Shown here in pieces: positions 39,680 to 51,000 of a stretch of 64,000 nucleotides of DNA (position 1 is the stretch's first letter; the number at the start of each line of letters is the position of its first letter). The stretch is taken from NCBI GenBank assembly GCA_022829145.1, contig CM040752.1, forward strand, positions 29,109,586 to 29,173,585, read 5' to 3'. The notes beneath the pieces were generated by a model that was not told the origin of the DNA, searched no databases, and saw only the letters and a list, made by a program, of their open reading frames with translations. The stretch comes from Albula goreensis. Taxonomy: Eukaryota; Chordata; Actinopteri; Albuliformes; Albulidae. The position numbers and the translations under genes were made by a program.

Positions 39680-39820
39680 TCTAGTTTAATTGACTTGAAA
39701 GAACATGCATCATCTTTAGCTTCGTCGGGCCTGAAAAAGGACTCCAAACTCAAATCCCTGGAGATTGCCATAGAGCAAAAGAAGGAGGAGTGTAGTAAGT
39801 TGGAAACACAATTGCAAAAG
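39680..39820 (+). CDS. erc2: ERC2 coding exon D (47 codons, coiled coil)
   Basis: Encodes SSLIDLKEHASSLASSGLKK then DSKLKSLEIAIEQKKEECSK LETQLQK. KSLEIAIEQKKEECSKLE is the ERC2 form; ERC1 has a more KTLEIALEQKKEECLKME-like segment (recalled). This is one of the best paralogue discriminators in the window. The acceptor is CTCGTTTCAG and the donor AAG|GTAGGT, both phase 0. An (AT)n run starts about 30 nt after the donor. The open frame beyond QLQK (to 39919) is intronic. Confidence 0.96.
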
Positions 39821-40259
39821 GTAGGTAGCAGCTGGAAGAAAAAAAAAAAAATATATATATATATATATATCAACTTCCTGGCCCATATTCCGAGCCCTCC
39901 AGTGGCTCCTGTCGGCTAATGACCAGTGGTGGTTCACCTTGTGTAAATGCACAGTTGGGTGTTTTGAACAGGGTGAAATTCTGATGAATATCACAGGGGA
40001 GACGAACAATAGAGCCTGTGTCAGCGAGGAAACGAGCGTAAAAGCAGGACGTGAACCCGAACAACTATCGCTGTATCAACCCCCCCATCCCCCTGCCCCC
40101 ATTCATGGGCTCAGGAAGTTTTATACTGGCAGGTTGTTTAGGCTGGGGACAAAACATGAGACGCTTTCAACTAAATCCAATGGTAAAATCATTAGCTTTT
40201 CAATAAATGTAAAATAGATTTTTTTAACTGAACAGTGAAATTGCTACAAGCCCTTCCTC

Positions 40260-40282
40260 AAAAAAAAAAAAAAAAAAAAAAA
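40260..40282. repeat. Poly-A run
   Basis: About 23 A in a row after CTTCCTC. There is no recognisable retroposon body beside it. Confidence 0.9.
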
Positions 40283-42821
40283 TTCAGAACACACCAAATA
40301 AAATTCAGGCCACGCCAATTCTGTAGTGTTCCTCTATTATAACAAAAAATATTGGAGGTTGCTTTTACAGAGTGGCTGCTATAACACTCCACTGTTACTA
40401 ATGTAATATAAATTGTACAGTTAATGCCATTAATAAATAAAACAACAAAATTATGTAGTTACAGATTCTTTCTTGATCAGCGGACAATATATATGACTGC
40501 ACAATTTCTCAGGCTGATGCATGAGAACGTAAGAAGCACAGTGCTGATCTCTAGATGGTGCAAGTTCATATCTTTAAAATGAGCATGGATTGCAAAAGTG
40601 GCGACACAAAGTCAAAAAGTGGAGACCTTGTACCTAGCAACAAAGGAGGGAACAAATGGGAAGCAGCTGTAAGGTTTGAGGGGATCTCGTTATTGCCATG
40701 AGCATTCTTTTACCACTGAACCAACAATTTGGCTTTAGACATTCATGTTGAAATGCTTCGCATGATAGAATGTATTCTCAAAAGCTTTAAAAAGCTGCAA
40801 TAGTGTGTATACTGCATCAGGAATGCAGTGCTTCTTCCATAATGAAATCCAAAGAGGATAGCAGATGCCTAGCCCGTCCTCTGCCTGTCCTTGGCTTTTC
40901 ACCTCCAACCCACTGTTTCATCAATTGCCACTGAGTTTGGGAAGAGGACTATTCATCCAGGTTTTGGTTTTATTGTCAAAAGGAAAAAAAAAGCTCAATC
41001 GACCATATCCGATTTTAAAACAAGAAAGAGCATCTTGCAAAAAGAGAGCAGCTGCCTTTGATGCTCCTTGGCGTTTGTCTGTCCGATCTGCCCTCCCTTG
41101 CGCATCAGCTGCCTCGGTCAGCCTCTGCTCTCCCGCTCAGTGTTTTTCCATTCCCGACCCCCGCCCTGTGCAGCTTGATCAGCCATGATCAAACCTGTCC
41201 TTAAACCTCTTTACCACTGCTGTTACAGTCGCCATAACTATTGTTGTTGATGATGTTATCATTACCAGAAATATTAGAATTTGTGGTGCTGTTATTGTTT
41301 ATCTGTGTTGGTTTTTTTTTTTTTTTATTGAACTGTTTTCTTCTGAATAAGTGATTAATCTGCATATTTGTGTGGGTGTGTTTGTATGTATGTGTGTGTG
41401 AGAAAGAATCTGTGTCTTTATTATATTTTAGTGTGAAACAAGGATTGTTTTTGTACATGCCACTTAAAAGTCAGACTTCCATTTTATTCGGAAGCATAAT
41501 GCCCATTACTTACTTTCTGAGTGTCCCATGTGTCTCTTTTTAACATGTCCCATCCTTCACAGTCTGTAACTTGTTAAAAATACATTAGGGGCGTTCTATA
41601 CTAATATGCATGCCTGCAAGTCTTGAGTCTCTTCCCTTTTTTACTTTCCTCTAGCATAAAACATCTATATTAAGAGTTTACTAATCCATTCCATTCCACC
41701 CATGGTTGGTCATCAGAGATATCTCTTAGGTGTATACATTTTTAAAGGGTATGACCAGATTTGGTTCATCATTGAATCTGGGAAATACACAAGCATTAAA
41801 CCGTCATATTTGATACAGTAAACACTGGAGGTCAGTTATAAGGAGGTGCTCTGGTTGTTATGACAGTCATCACAGGGGGATCATGGTGCTATAGTGGTGG
41901 TTCAGTCGGTGCAGTTCAGTCTTTGAACCGGGCTCTGGATCACATTTTGGGTGGAAGGTGAATGGCTTTGTTCAGCTCTGTGTATACTGTAGGATGTACA
42001 TTAGTGCTGTCTTTGAAGGTGGTTCAAACACAACCCAAAGAAAGCTGTCTCTTAATATTCGCTGTGATCCATCACACATTTTAATCTGTGATGCATGATA
42101 CTGGCTGAGCACGGGTACCTTTGCCCTTTTCTATTCCCGTATTTACACTTGCTGTGTTTTTGCCATTACCTGTGATATTTATGAGTTCTAGTGTACTGCC
42201 AACTGCCTTGAGATGTTTGCATGAAAGTGGACCAAATATAAAATTAACTTCAGAAACAGAATATTTTTCAATGTAATAGTAAAACGTATGTAGACATTTT
42301 AAAAGCACTACTCTACTACAACTTGAGGTGAGATTTGAACATAGAGAAACTGAAACCCAAGCAAAGTGAGCAGGCGCTGCAGGCCTCGGTCATTATGATC
42401 TGCTGTACATGTAAATAGCCGTGGTGGTCACGTTACCTACTTATTCAGACAGCCAACCTGAACTCCTCACAACCCTGAGGGAGATGTGAGACAGCGGAAA
42501 CATAAACATCAGGAATTTCTTTTGGCCCTCTACCATGGCATGGTGGTTGTTTTTAGATGGTCCGAATGAACTGGAACGGATTCTCTTGATTGCGTGAAGC
42601 AGAGAGTGTTAAAAGGAGGCAGCAATGTTGATTGTTGCTTGATAAATTTCACCATTTGCTTTAAATTACAGGAAAGAAGAAGTAGCAAAAGGTGGCTTAA
42701 GTGTTTTGAATATGTATACATGTCTTCACTTCGGGCACAAGTTTTCATGTGACAGTTTGTAGCCATTATCTGAATAATATCATGATCAATAATCAAGAAT
42801 AAATATTTTCACATATATGAC

Positions 42822-42864
42822 AATATTTAATATAAATATATATTAAATATATATATATATATAT
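42822..42864. repeat. AT-rich palindrome and AT dinucleotide run
   Basis: ATATTTAATAT pairs with ATATTAAATAT across a short AT loop, followed by an AT dinucleotide run. It is a likely cruciform-prone, replication-slippage-prone spot with no coding content. Confidence 0.75.
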
Positions 42865-43256
42865 TCACAATATAAAGATGTAATGGAACATTTTGTATGG
42901 ATATGGTTTACTAATCAGTTGATTTTACTGGAGTTCAACTGAGTTACTTTTGGCAATGGTGTTCAATGTATTTGTGCTTAACAGTCTTTTTCTTGGCAGT
43001 GCACATGACACCTCGCCAATAGGCTTTGCCACAAAGAATATTTCTGTTCAGTGTGACTTCAATCCTATTACTAGTTAAACTCATTTTAAAATTCTAAAAC
43101 CAACAGAGTGGAAAAGAAATTGAGCATTAATGAAACAGTAATGCAGAGTGGGTCGAAGGTGAATGGCCACGCTCTATTAGATTACACAAAAGTGAAAGGC
43201 TTCATTTGCGTAACTTAAAATGGGGCCTGCTACCCATGATACACAGCAGAGAAACT

Positions 43257-43258
43257 AA

Positions 43259-43295
<37 letters not shown>
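43257..43295. repeat. (ATT)n microsatellite
   Basis: About thirteen ATT/TTA units in an uninterrupted run, ending in TTGTCATCATCA. Confidence 0.97.
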
Positions 43296-43904
43296 GTCAT
43301 CATCAGTGGTTCTAGTACTTGTGAAAAATATGAAATATATAAACATTAAACAGCCATATAAATAAAAGTTTTAATATAATGAAAGAGAAAAGGAGCATGG
43401 CTCTCGCATCCATTGATTCATGATATTGTGGCATGGCTTACAGTAAACCCTGAAAGCACTCAAGATGGGCTCCACATTCTTGACTTATAATGAAATTAAG
43501 AGGAAGTGACCAAGCCCAGCTGAGCAGGAGATAAACAAACTGCGGATGTTTTGCTCAAGCAGTCAGCGCAAAACCCTCACTGTGTAGTTTAGAATGCTGT
43601 CACAACACTTTTCCAGTGATGAACAAGGGTTCACTGATGTTGATGTACTGGTTCCAGTTGTTTTCAAACCCAGTGCAGCTCCCTAAACCTGGAGATTCAT
43701 CAAACTGAATCTTCAGCTTCTCCTTTGCTCCTCTAATGAGGGGAAATGAATAAATTCAAGTCAAGTAGACACACATAAATGCATAAATACATGAAAATAT
43801 AAACATATTTTATGGAAAGATTCAAACAGATGAACAGTGTTAAAACATTTTGAAATAATATCCCAAGGATTCATCATTGCAATTGACTGAGGCAAGATGG
43901 TTAT

Positions 43905-43905
<1 letters not shown>

Positions 43906-43936
<31 letters not shown>
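43906..43936. repeat. 31-nt poly-T run
   Basis: Homopolymeric T followed at once by GCAG. It looks like a strong polypyrimidine tract plus acceptor, but no ERC-like coding sequence follows. It could equally be the tail of a - strand retroposed copy whose body has decayed. Confidence 0.9.
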
Positions 43937-43938
<2 letters not shown>

Positions 43939-46900
43939 AGAGGGTTACAACACATCTGTCAAATTAATTAGTGGAAAACACTAAATGTTACTCCCATAGA
44001 GAAAGGCAGAATAAGTAAAGATTAGTATGAGTCATTTCACATTAGAAAGAGGGTTGGAATCACAGTGTTGGCAAAAACTCATTGCGTTTCATCATTTTAG
44101 AGCAAGTACACAGAATATGCAATCTGGGCAGCTTTCTTTAATTCAGGGGTTGTTTAAATAAGGAAAGGTGACACAGAACTTGAAATTTCTTATTTACCCC
44201 CCTTTGTTTTTAAATAGTCTCAAATTCAGATTTTTCAGCCTTCCCCCTTGCCTTCCATTTGCCACTGTGGAATGTTTACTGAAAGTTTAAATTTATTAAT
44301 GACTAGCTCTATTGTCTACGTCCAGTAGATTTGTACAGCTAACTCTGCTCTCCTGGATCTCTTCTCCCCTTCCTGTCTGTGCTTCATTCCTCCTCAACTT
44401 TGCAATGTAGCAAGCAGAGCACTTGTTCAATCAGACGAGCAAAAGTCCAGTAAGTCCTTTTGTGGAGCCCGCCCACTGTAACATATGAAAGCATGAGGAT
44501 CACCTGTCCCTTTGTGCCGTGCTTAAGAGAGCCATTAGCACAACACCAAAATATGTTAGAAAACTGTCACAAAACTTTCACCACAATGAGCCAGAAAGAA
44601 CTTCTGCAGAGGACAGTCCTGTTTAATTGTTTGCATTCGTTCGTGGTGTTCAGTACTGTTTGTGCGCTTTCTTTCTGTATGAGCTTTTCAGAGTTATTTT
44701 TCTTTACTTTGCCTCACCTTAAAGCCCTCGAGACGCTGTCACTATTGCATGCTCACAGTTCACATCACTGATACATTTCAGGGGAATTTACATTTTGATA
44801 TATTTTGTAATTGACTAAAAGATGCGTGAGCAGCTCTGTGTACTACAACAAACTTCTTTTGTCATTTGGACCTTCCTGATTGCACTGATATGACTAAATG
44901 ACACCCAACGTAAATAAGTATGATAAAACAGAACCAAACTAGTGGAGATAGACACAACCTAAAGGTCTCAAGGAGAGGAGGCATATATTGAAAGCAGCTT
45001 TGGAGATGTCCCTTCTGTAACTTTTCATTCTGTCACAGACTGTCCAATTTTTCACACACTCCCACACGGCAACAGGCTTCTACAATGGGGTTAAAAAAAC
45101 CAAATCCATTTATTGCATCTATTCCTTTTTTTTCGGTAGAAGACATCTGTTTCATATGTATGTAATTTTTTTGCCTCTAAATTTAAAATTAAAGACTGCT
45201 TCCTTAATGATAAGCAGTACACATAAAATACAATAGTTACAGTTTGCTAGTATTTACAGTATGTTATTTTTTAATGACATGGTTGTAAGTTAGTCATCTC
45301 TGTGCTGTCTTAAAACTGGCAGAGATTCTGTTGATCTTGAACATATAAAATTATGATAATAGTGCTCATTTAATGATTTTTAAAGCATCGGGTTTAGCTG
45401 TCACAACAAGAAAACAAGCAAAAAAAGCTAAAAGAAAGGGATAATTCTATGTTAGATGTCCTCTAGGGCTTTTAAAAAGGAATCAGTCATCAAAACAGTT
45501 TCAGCTTGCTGGAGAAAGAGAGGATTTTTGGTGGTCTCATGAAAAGGCTGTCAAGCAAAAAGAAATTACATTTCATTATGAATCTGAAGAAAAGGTCGCC
45601 TTCCTTGGAGATATTTTTTACTGAGAAAGCCACAAGAAAGATGGAAATCAAAAGATGGGCGTATTTATGATTCCCCAATAAAACATGTTTTATATCATGC
45701 ATTTTTGAGATGATTAAATAGCTGTTATGTTCAGAGAAAAATAGCCCCGTTCCCAATCCTCATGCTTAACTACATGTTACAATAGAAATAAAAAACGCAA
45801 AACAAAATAAGAAAAAGAGTATAATCATTTCAAATTGAATTCCAAATATTCTGTTTGCTTAGAGGCATTTTCTTTCTTTTAAACGAGCAAAAAAAGAAAC
45901 CATTGCAAAGACTCTTTTCTTTTCAGTATTATGAAAGTAGTCGTATTGCATTGTGTTACCCTTTTCCCTTCGCTGTGCATGCCTCGTGGAAAAGCGACGA
46001 CTTTGTTCATTGCCTCTGCTTGCCTCGTTTTCCCCTTTGCTTGCTCATCCAAGACTCCAAACAGGAGTGACGGGAAACAAGCGGTAGGCTCAACATGGCA
46101 GCGCCATTTGTGTTTTATTCCCTCCAGCCATCTTCTCTGTAGCCCATCTCCACCATGCCCTTTCCAGCCCAAAACGTGTCAGCATCCACAGCTGCTTATA
46201 ACCTTGGGTTTGAAAACTGGCTCCACGTACCCACGCATGTTCCGTGTTGTCATCCCTGTTCTCCATCTCTTTTCCTTGCGCGGTCTGTGGTGTCCTTGGC
46301 TGACGTTGTTGTGTGGTGTGTCTTATGAGTGTTTTTAGGTTTATTTTTGTGTGCTTTATACAGAAAGTAAAATGAAAAAAAAAAAGTTTAACAAAAAGAT
46401 ACCAGAATGAACTGTTTACAAAAGAGTAATTTTTAGTTGGTGCATTGATTTGATTTGTCAATAATTTCCCCAGACTTGGGCAACCATGTAGCATTTTGTA
46501 TTGTTGTATTGTTAAATATCTTGGGGAATTAATCACAAATGCATACATAAATGAGTTTTAGACTATAACATTGTTGCTTTACTTTAAAAATAGCTCTAAT
46601 CAGACATCAGAACAGGATTTCTGCTCCAGATTATATATATTTTTTTCAGATATTTACCTGAGCTTATTGCTGAATGCCATTTGGGCATTTTTAAAGTTAG
46701 GGAAAACAACAACCATGCAGTGAAAAGAAGAAGAATACAGAATATAGAAGAACATAGAAATGCTTGTTTTAAAATATTATGCTTTTACACACAAGACCGA
46801 CAGGTACAGCTCATGCTGATATTTCTGTTTCCTACACACACTTTGAAAATGCAAATACCTTCTGGGAAGGACCATTAAAATTCAGTGCTGAATTATGTAA

Positions 46901-47426
46901 GGTAAAAGCGCTTATGTGGGATTTATTTTTTAAACCCATACACCGGATTTATTGCAGGAATAGTTAATATTAGCTTCTACTTACATCTTGGGCATGTGAT
47001 TCAGCTGTACCAGCTATTTTTACTGAGAAAAAATGGAACAAAACACAATTACAACTCTGCATTATTTGAGTTACTCACATCTGGATTTGCATTTTCAAAT
47101 TACTTTGTCATGTTTTGCAAAATTGTGTTGTACTGTATTGTGTTCAAGCATTGCAAATCCGGACCATTGATTAGACAAAAGTTAAATTGACAGATATTGT
47201 GTACATAAATGAACCATCTCATTCTCATCTTGTACACATGCTAAATGAACCAACAGTTGTGCCATGATTGTATAATAGTAATGATTATAGATTCCACATA
47301 ATATGATATACATTGTATGTACTTAAGAGAACAGATTTTTAAAAAAGGCTTTTTTGTCAAATGTCTTTCTTGCATTGTCCTTTTGGAACATCTGTGTATT
47401 TTTGTTTTAAATGCAATACGTGAAAG

Positions 47427-47620
47427 GCTCACGAAGCAGAAGAAGTGGCACGGATGAACCCAGAGTTTGTTGAAAAGGTGAAGCTCCTGGAGAAGGAGGT
47501 TGCCTACTACAAAGATGAGTCAGGGAAGTCCCGCGCTGAGGTGGACCGGCTCCTGGAGATTCTCAGGGAAGTGGAGACGGAGAAGAACGACAAGGACAAG
47601 AAGATAGCGGAGCTGGAAAG
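47427..47620 (+). CDS. erc2: ERC2 coding exon E (64 codons plus 2 nt)
   Basis: Encodes AHEAEEVARMNPEFVEKVKL then LEKEVAYYKDESGKSRAEVD and RLLEILREVETEKNDKDKKI AELE, ending with AG, the first two bases of the next codon. RMNPEF is characteristic of ERC2; ERC1 has a SPEM-type stretch here (recalled). The first eight residues are the most diverged part of the slice. The start is set by phase 0 from exon D and by family residues AH after the preceding K. The acceptor CAATACGTGAAAG has almost no pyrimidine tract, and the donor AAG|GTAGCA is weak. Without splicing the frame would read AGG TAG, a stop just after the exon. Confidence 0.94.
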
Positions 47621-47894
47621 GTAGCAGACTTCCTCTTTTATGTCAAATCATCCACAAAATTGTAAGGAGTGAGGCATCTCATTAGTGCTTTTTCCAAAGT
47701 GAATTATGTAGTTGCTGTGAATTCATCACATTACTTTTGTAGAGAGAAGGTGCAATCTTTGTAGAGCAACACTGCAGAGTCTCCTCTGGGCTCCTACTTT
47801 AATTGAATGTAGTTAACAGGACTGTATTGTAGCACTGAAAAAACATCCAGTGAAAGCACTGGTTTCAGAATCCCCATGGCCAGTTACAGCATCT

Positions 47895-48085
47895 TGACCC
47901 GTGCTCCTGGAGAACCATGGAGTATGCAGGTCTCTTCCAGTCCAGCAATTAAACCTTATTTAAATAATGATGCTGAAAAGTTGGTGCGCAGTTAAATCAC
48001 ATTCACTAGTTGAATTCCAACTGGGTTGGAATAGCTTGAACCCACCCAATCCATGGAAACCACTTATATCAGTTCTGGTCCTATG
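47895..48085. repeat. Foldback dispersed repeat, possible copy 2
   Basis: Carries CCGTGCTCCTGGAGAACCAT and TATGCAGGTCTCTTCCAGTC on one side and GGGTTGGAATAGCTTGAACC and CAGTTCTGGTCCTATGAGG on the other. The flanks are roughly inverted, and the core resembles the teleost repeat proposed at 3232-3412. It is more decayed, and the boundaries are approximate. Confidence 0.4.
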
Positions 48086-51000
48086 AGGCTAAAGACATCA
48101 GCAACGCTTTCACAGATTTGTCAACATTTAATTCTTGGAGTTAAACCAGGTAGCATGATAGGTACATGAAAGCTGAAATATTGAACAGAGAAAGGAGCAA
48201 CCTTTGGCTATCAACAAGTAAATATTTATTGGCTTTGCAGTCAGGAAAAAAGTCAGTGATTGCTTCAGGCACTCAGAAATCAAAACAAACACGGAGTGTA
48301 GTGAAGGCTTGTATCTGCTCGCATATACCTTGGTTTCATGCAATGTGTTTTGCATCAGTGTTTTCAGGCAGCAACAGAAGCACAGTTTTTCCTCTGACTG
48401 TAAAAGTCTTCAATGTTTTCCTGTAGCAGGTCAAAGGTTGCTCGCTTCTAGTTTGTTGTAAAATGCTCACGAAATCTTGGAATTTATAATCTAGCCATTG
48501 AAATTCTTTTTGATAACTGGCAGTTCCCCTACTTTACCATATGCAGAATTTTTTGTCTTTGGCTTTGTCAGTCTTTGATAGAGAAAAGGCAGGGAATTTT
48601 GTTCCACCTGTAATACTATACAATGATAATTGTTCCTTCCTACAAAGGCACTCCTGCACTGATTGATTTCAGTGAATAACAAATGGAAACAACATAAACT
48701 AACAGTTAAATGCACTAAATTCATTAGTTGAATAAGCTAATGAATGAGGTAATAGCACAGCACTGAAGTATAATATAGGATGGTTTCCGATAAAATAAGT
48801 CGATTTCTGTCTTCCTGATGGTCTTTATTTCAGAGATGTGTGCAAAAGCTTGCTGCTTTTCTGTTAATTGTATTTATCTGTATTTATATAATCTAGTCAA
48901 TGGGAAAGTAAAGTCATTCATTTTCACTGCGTTTTTATGAGTCATATTTATTTCTTCATTTTTTTTCACATTTTCATTCACAGACCTGGGTGAGTATGCA
49001 ATTGCTGTTTGCCCTTTCCTCTTGGAGAGAAAGTGCTGCATTAATCTTCTGCACGAGATTTTCTCAATCATGTGCATTTCTTTATTTGGACTAAGCATGT
49101 GAATCTTGTTCAGACGGTCATGACAAGATCATTTGTTTGGCTAACAATTACATTCTCGACCCACCAGTAAGGGTGCCACAGAAGCTGTAGATAAGATCTT
49201 GGTAAATAAGAAAAGGAAAGCAGCACTTACTATCTAGTGTTGCTGAAGGGTGAATTTGTTCTGCCAAACAAATGCAACTTTGTTCAGTAAAACCTCAACC
49301 ATATATGTATATGTAAGTTGTACATATATGACCCTGTGATCCCTTCTTTATATTTCTATTTTTATATTACTGTTTAAGTGTGAGCTTTGTTTCTCCCCTT
49401 GTTTTGGTGATTTGGTTATTTCTATCTCCTGCCCATCTCTTATTGAGTCACCTGTGAATGTATCTATACCTATGTTTAAACTGTTCTTTGATGGAGTAAT
49501 TGTTCTCTAGCGATTATTTACGTAGCATGCCCAATACCCTCACCCTTGACACATTTGATGTGTTGGTTTTAATATGCTGTGTATCCTTGTATTTACTGTG
49601 AATGTTATGTAATAGTATTTCAGCCCTCTAAAATGTATAGTGTGCATACTGCTACATTACATAGGCAGGGCCTCATCATTATGAGGTTTTCCAGCAGATG
49701 TCTGTTCCTTCTTCGGAGGTTACATGTATTTTCATATACCAAAATACACCGTTAAAGGAAGCAAACAGGAGGATAGATCCCCAGATCAATATGTGATTGT
49801 GCTTGTGGTTCAGTTTAATGAGAAACCTAAAAAATCCAAAATAGTAAACAGGTAGGTAGGAGGAAGGTAGGGCTTATTTGTTTTGTCTGGAAATGAGAGG
49901 TAGGCAGTGTAGGTTTCAGAAATTGCTACCTTTATGTATTCTTTTATTGTTGATGTAAATATAGTTATGGTATTGCTTCAGGCGTTACAGTACATTACTA
50001 ATTCACGGTTCCTCTTTGATTTTTTTCTTAAATGTGAATTTTCAGGTGTTGGTAAATGGATTGGGTTTGTTTATATCCATGCTGGGTATTAATCAAGCTC
50101 TTTCCCAACATGTCAATGGTTTCATACATTTGAGTGATTACTGTCAAGCTTAGTTTATGGAAGTTGAAAACAAGCCAAGGAGATGTTATGCTACCTGATC
50201 CAAAAAAAAAAAAAAACATATTTATGCTTCTTTGTATATAACTGGAAAAACAGTACTCAATTATGATCTGATTTATAGATTTGCTTCTTGTTTCACTAAA
50301 ATTACCAGTTGCTCATGCCAAACTGTCAAGGCGTGTGGTTGAAGGAGGCCTGTGCATGAATGCCAGGTGCGGGGAAATTAGCTTTGTTAAGCATTCATCT
50401 ATCTGAAGGTACATTCAGGTGTTCAAATAAACACCGTCATAATGGAGATCCCCGCTTTACCCTCACCGCCACCTCCCACAGCTTGTCTCTGAATAAATGA
50501 ACACAGTGTAAACGTGCCAGGCCGTTTGGCACAATGGATGCAGCTGACAGTGTGTTGAAATCAGAAAACTTGAGGGAAAGTTTTAACAGGCAGAGTGAAG
50601 GGCGAGGACTTCAGTCAAGTAGGACCTCAGTATCTTTGCTGTCGATGTGAGGGCCTCCATGTGTTTGCACAGCCTGCCTCCGCTTTGATAGCTGTCTGTT
50701 GGAAACCTTAAATGCCCTTTCATCCAAAAAAGCAGGGCTTCCTGGATGATGTATGCATCCTGCAGAAACCGTGTCCTGCAGTCTGTGTAAGTGAAGGAAC
50801 TCTGGCAGTGTAAGGGCCAAGAAAATCTCTCAGTTGCTGTACAGTGGTCTCTAGGGACGCATGTCTTCCCTGAAATGTGCTGCAGTTTATAAGAAACCAG
50901 GGTCTCGAATACAAAACACCAAAACACCTTACAATGTATGATCACTTGATGGGGACAATCGAAGTAGTGTATAGTAAATTAGCATTATAAAATATGTGTT

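Larger units (their letters stand above)
39821..47426 (+). other. erc2: ERC2 intron D-E (7.6 kb)
   Basis: Runs from GTAGGT to ACGTGAAAG. Repeats seen: an AT run (39851-39870), poly-A (40260-40282), an AT-rich palindrome (42822-42864), an ATT microsatellite (43257-43295) and a 31-nt poly-T (43906-43936). The 3' end lacks a strong pyrimidine tract. No nested gene was recognised on either strand. Confidence 0.85.

Noticed and set aside
41881-42010. tRNA-like string (TAGTGGTGGTTCAGTCGGT ... TTTGAACCGG)
   Set aside because: It loosely resembles A and B boxes, but the spacing and cloverleaf do not hold, so it is not called as a tRNA or SINE.
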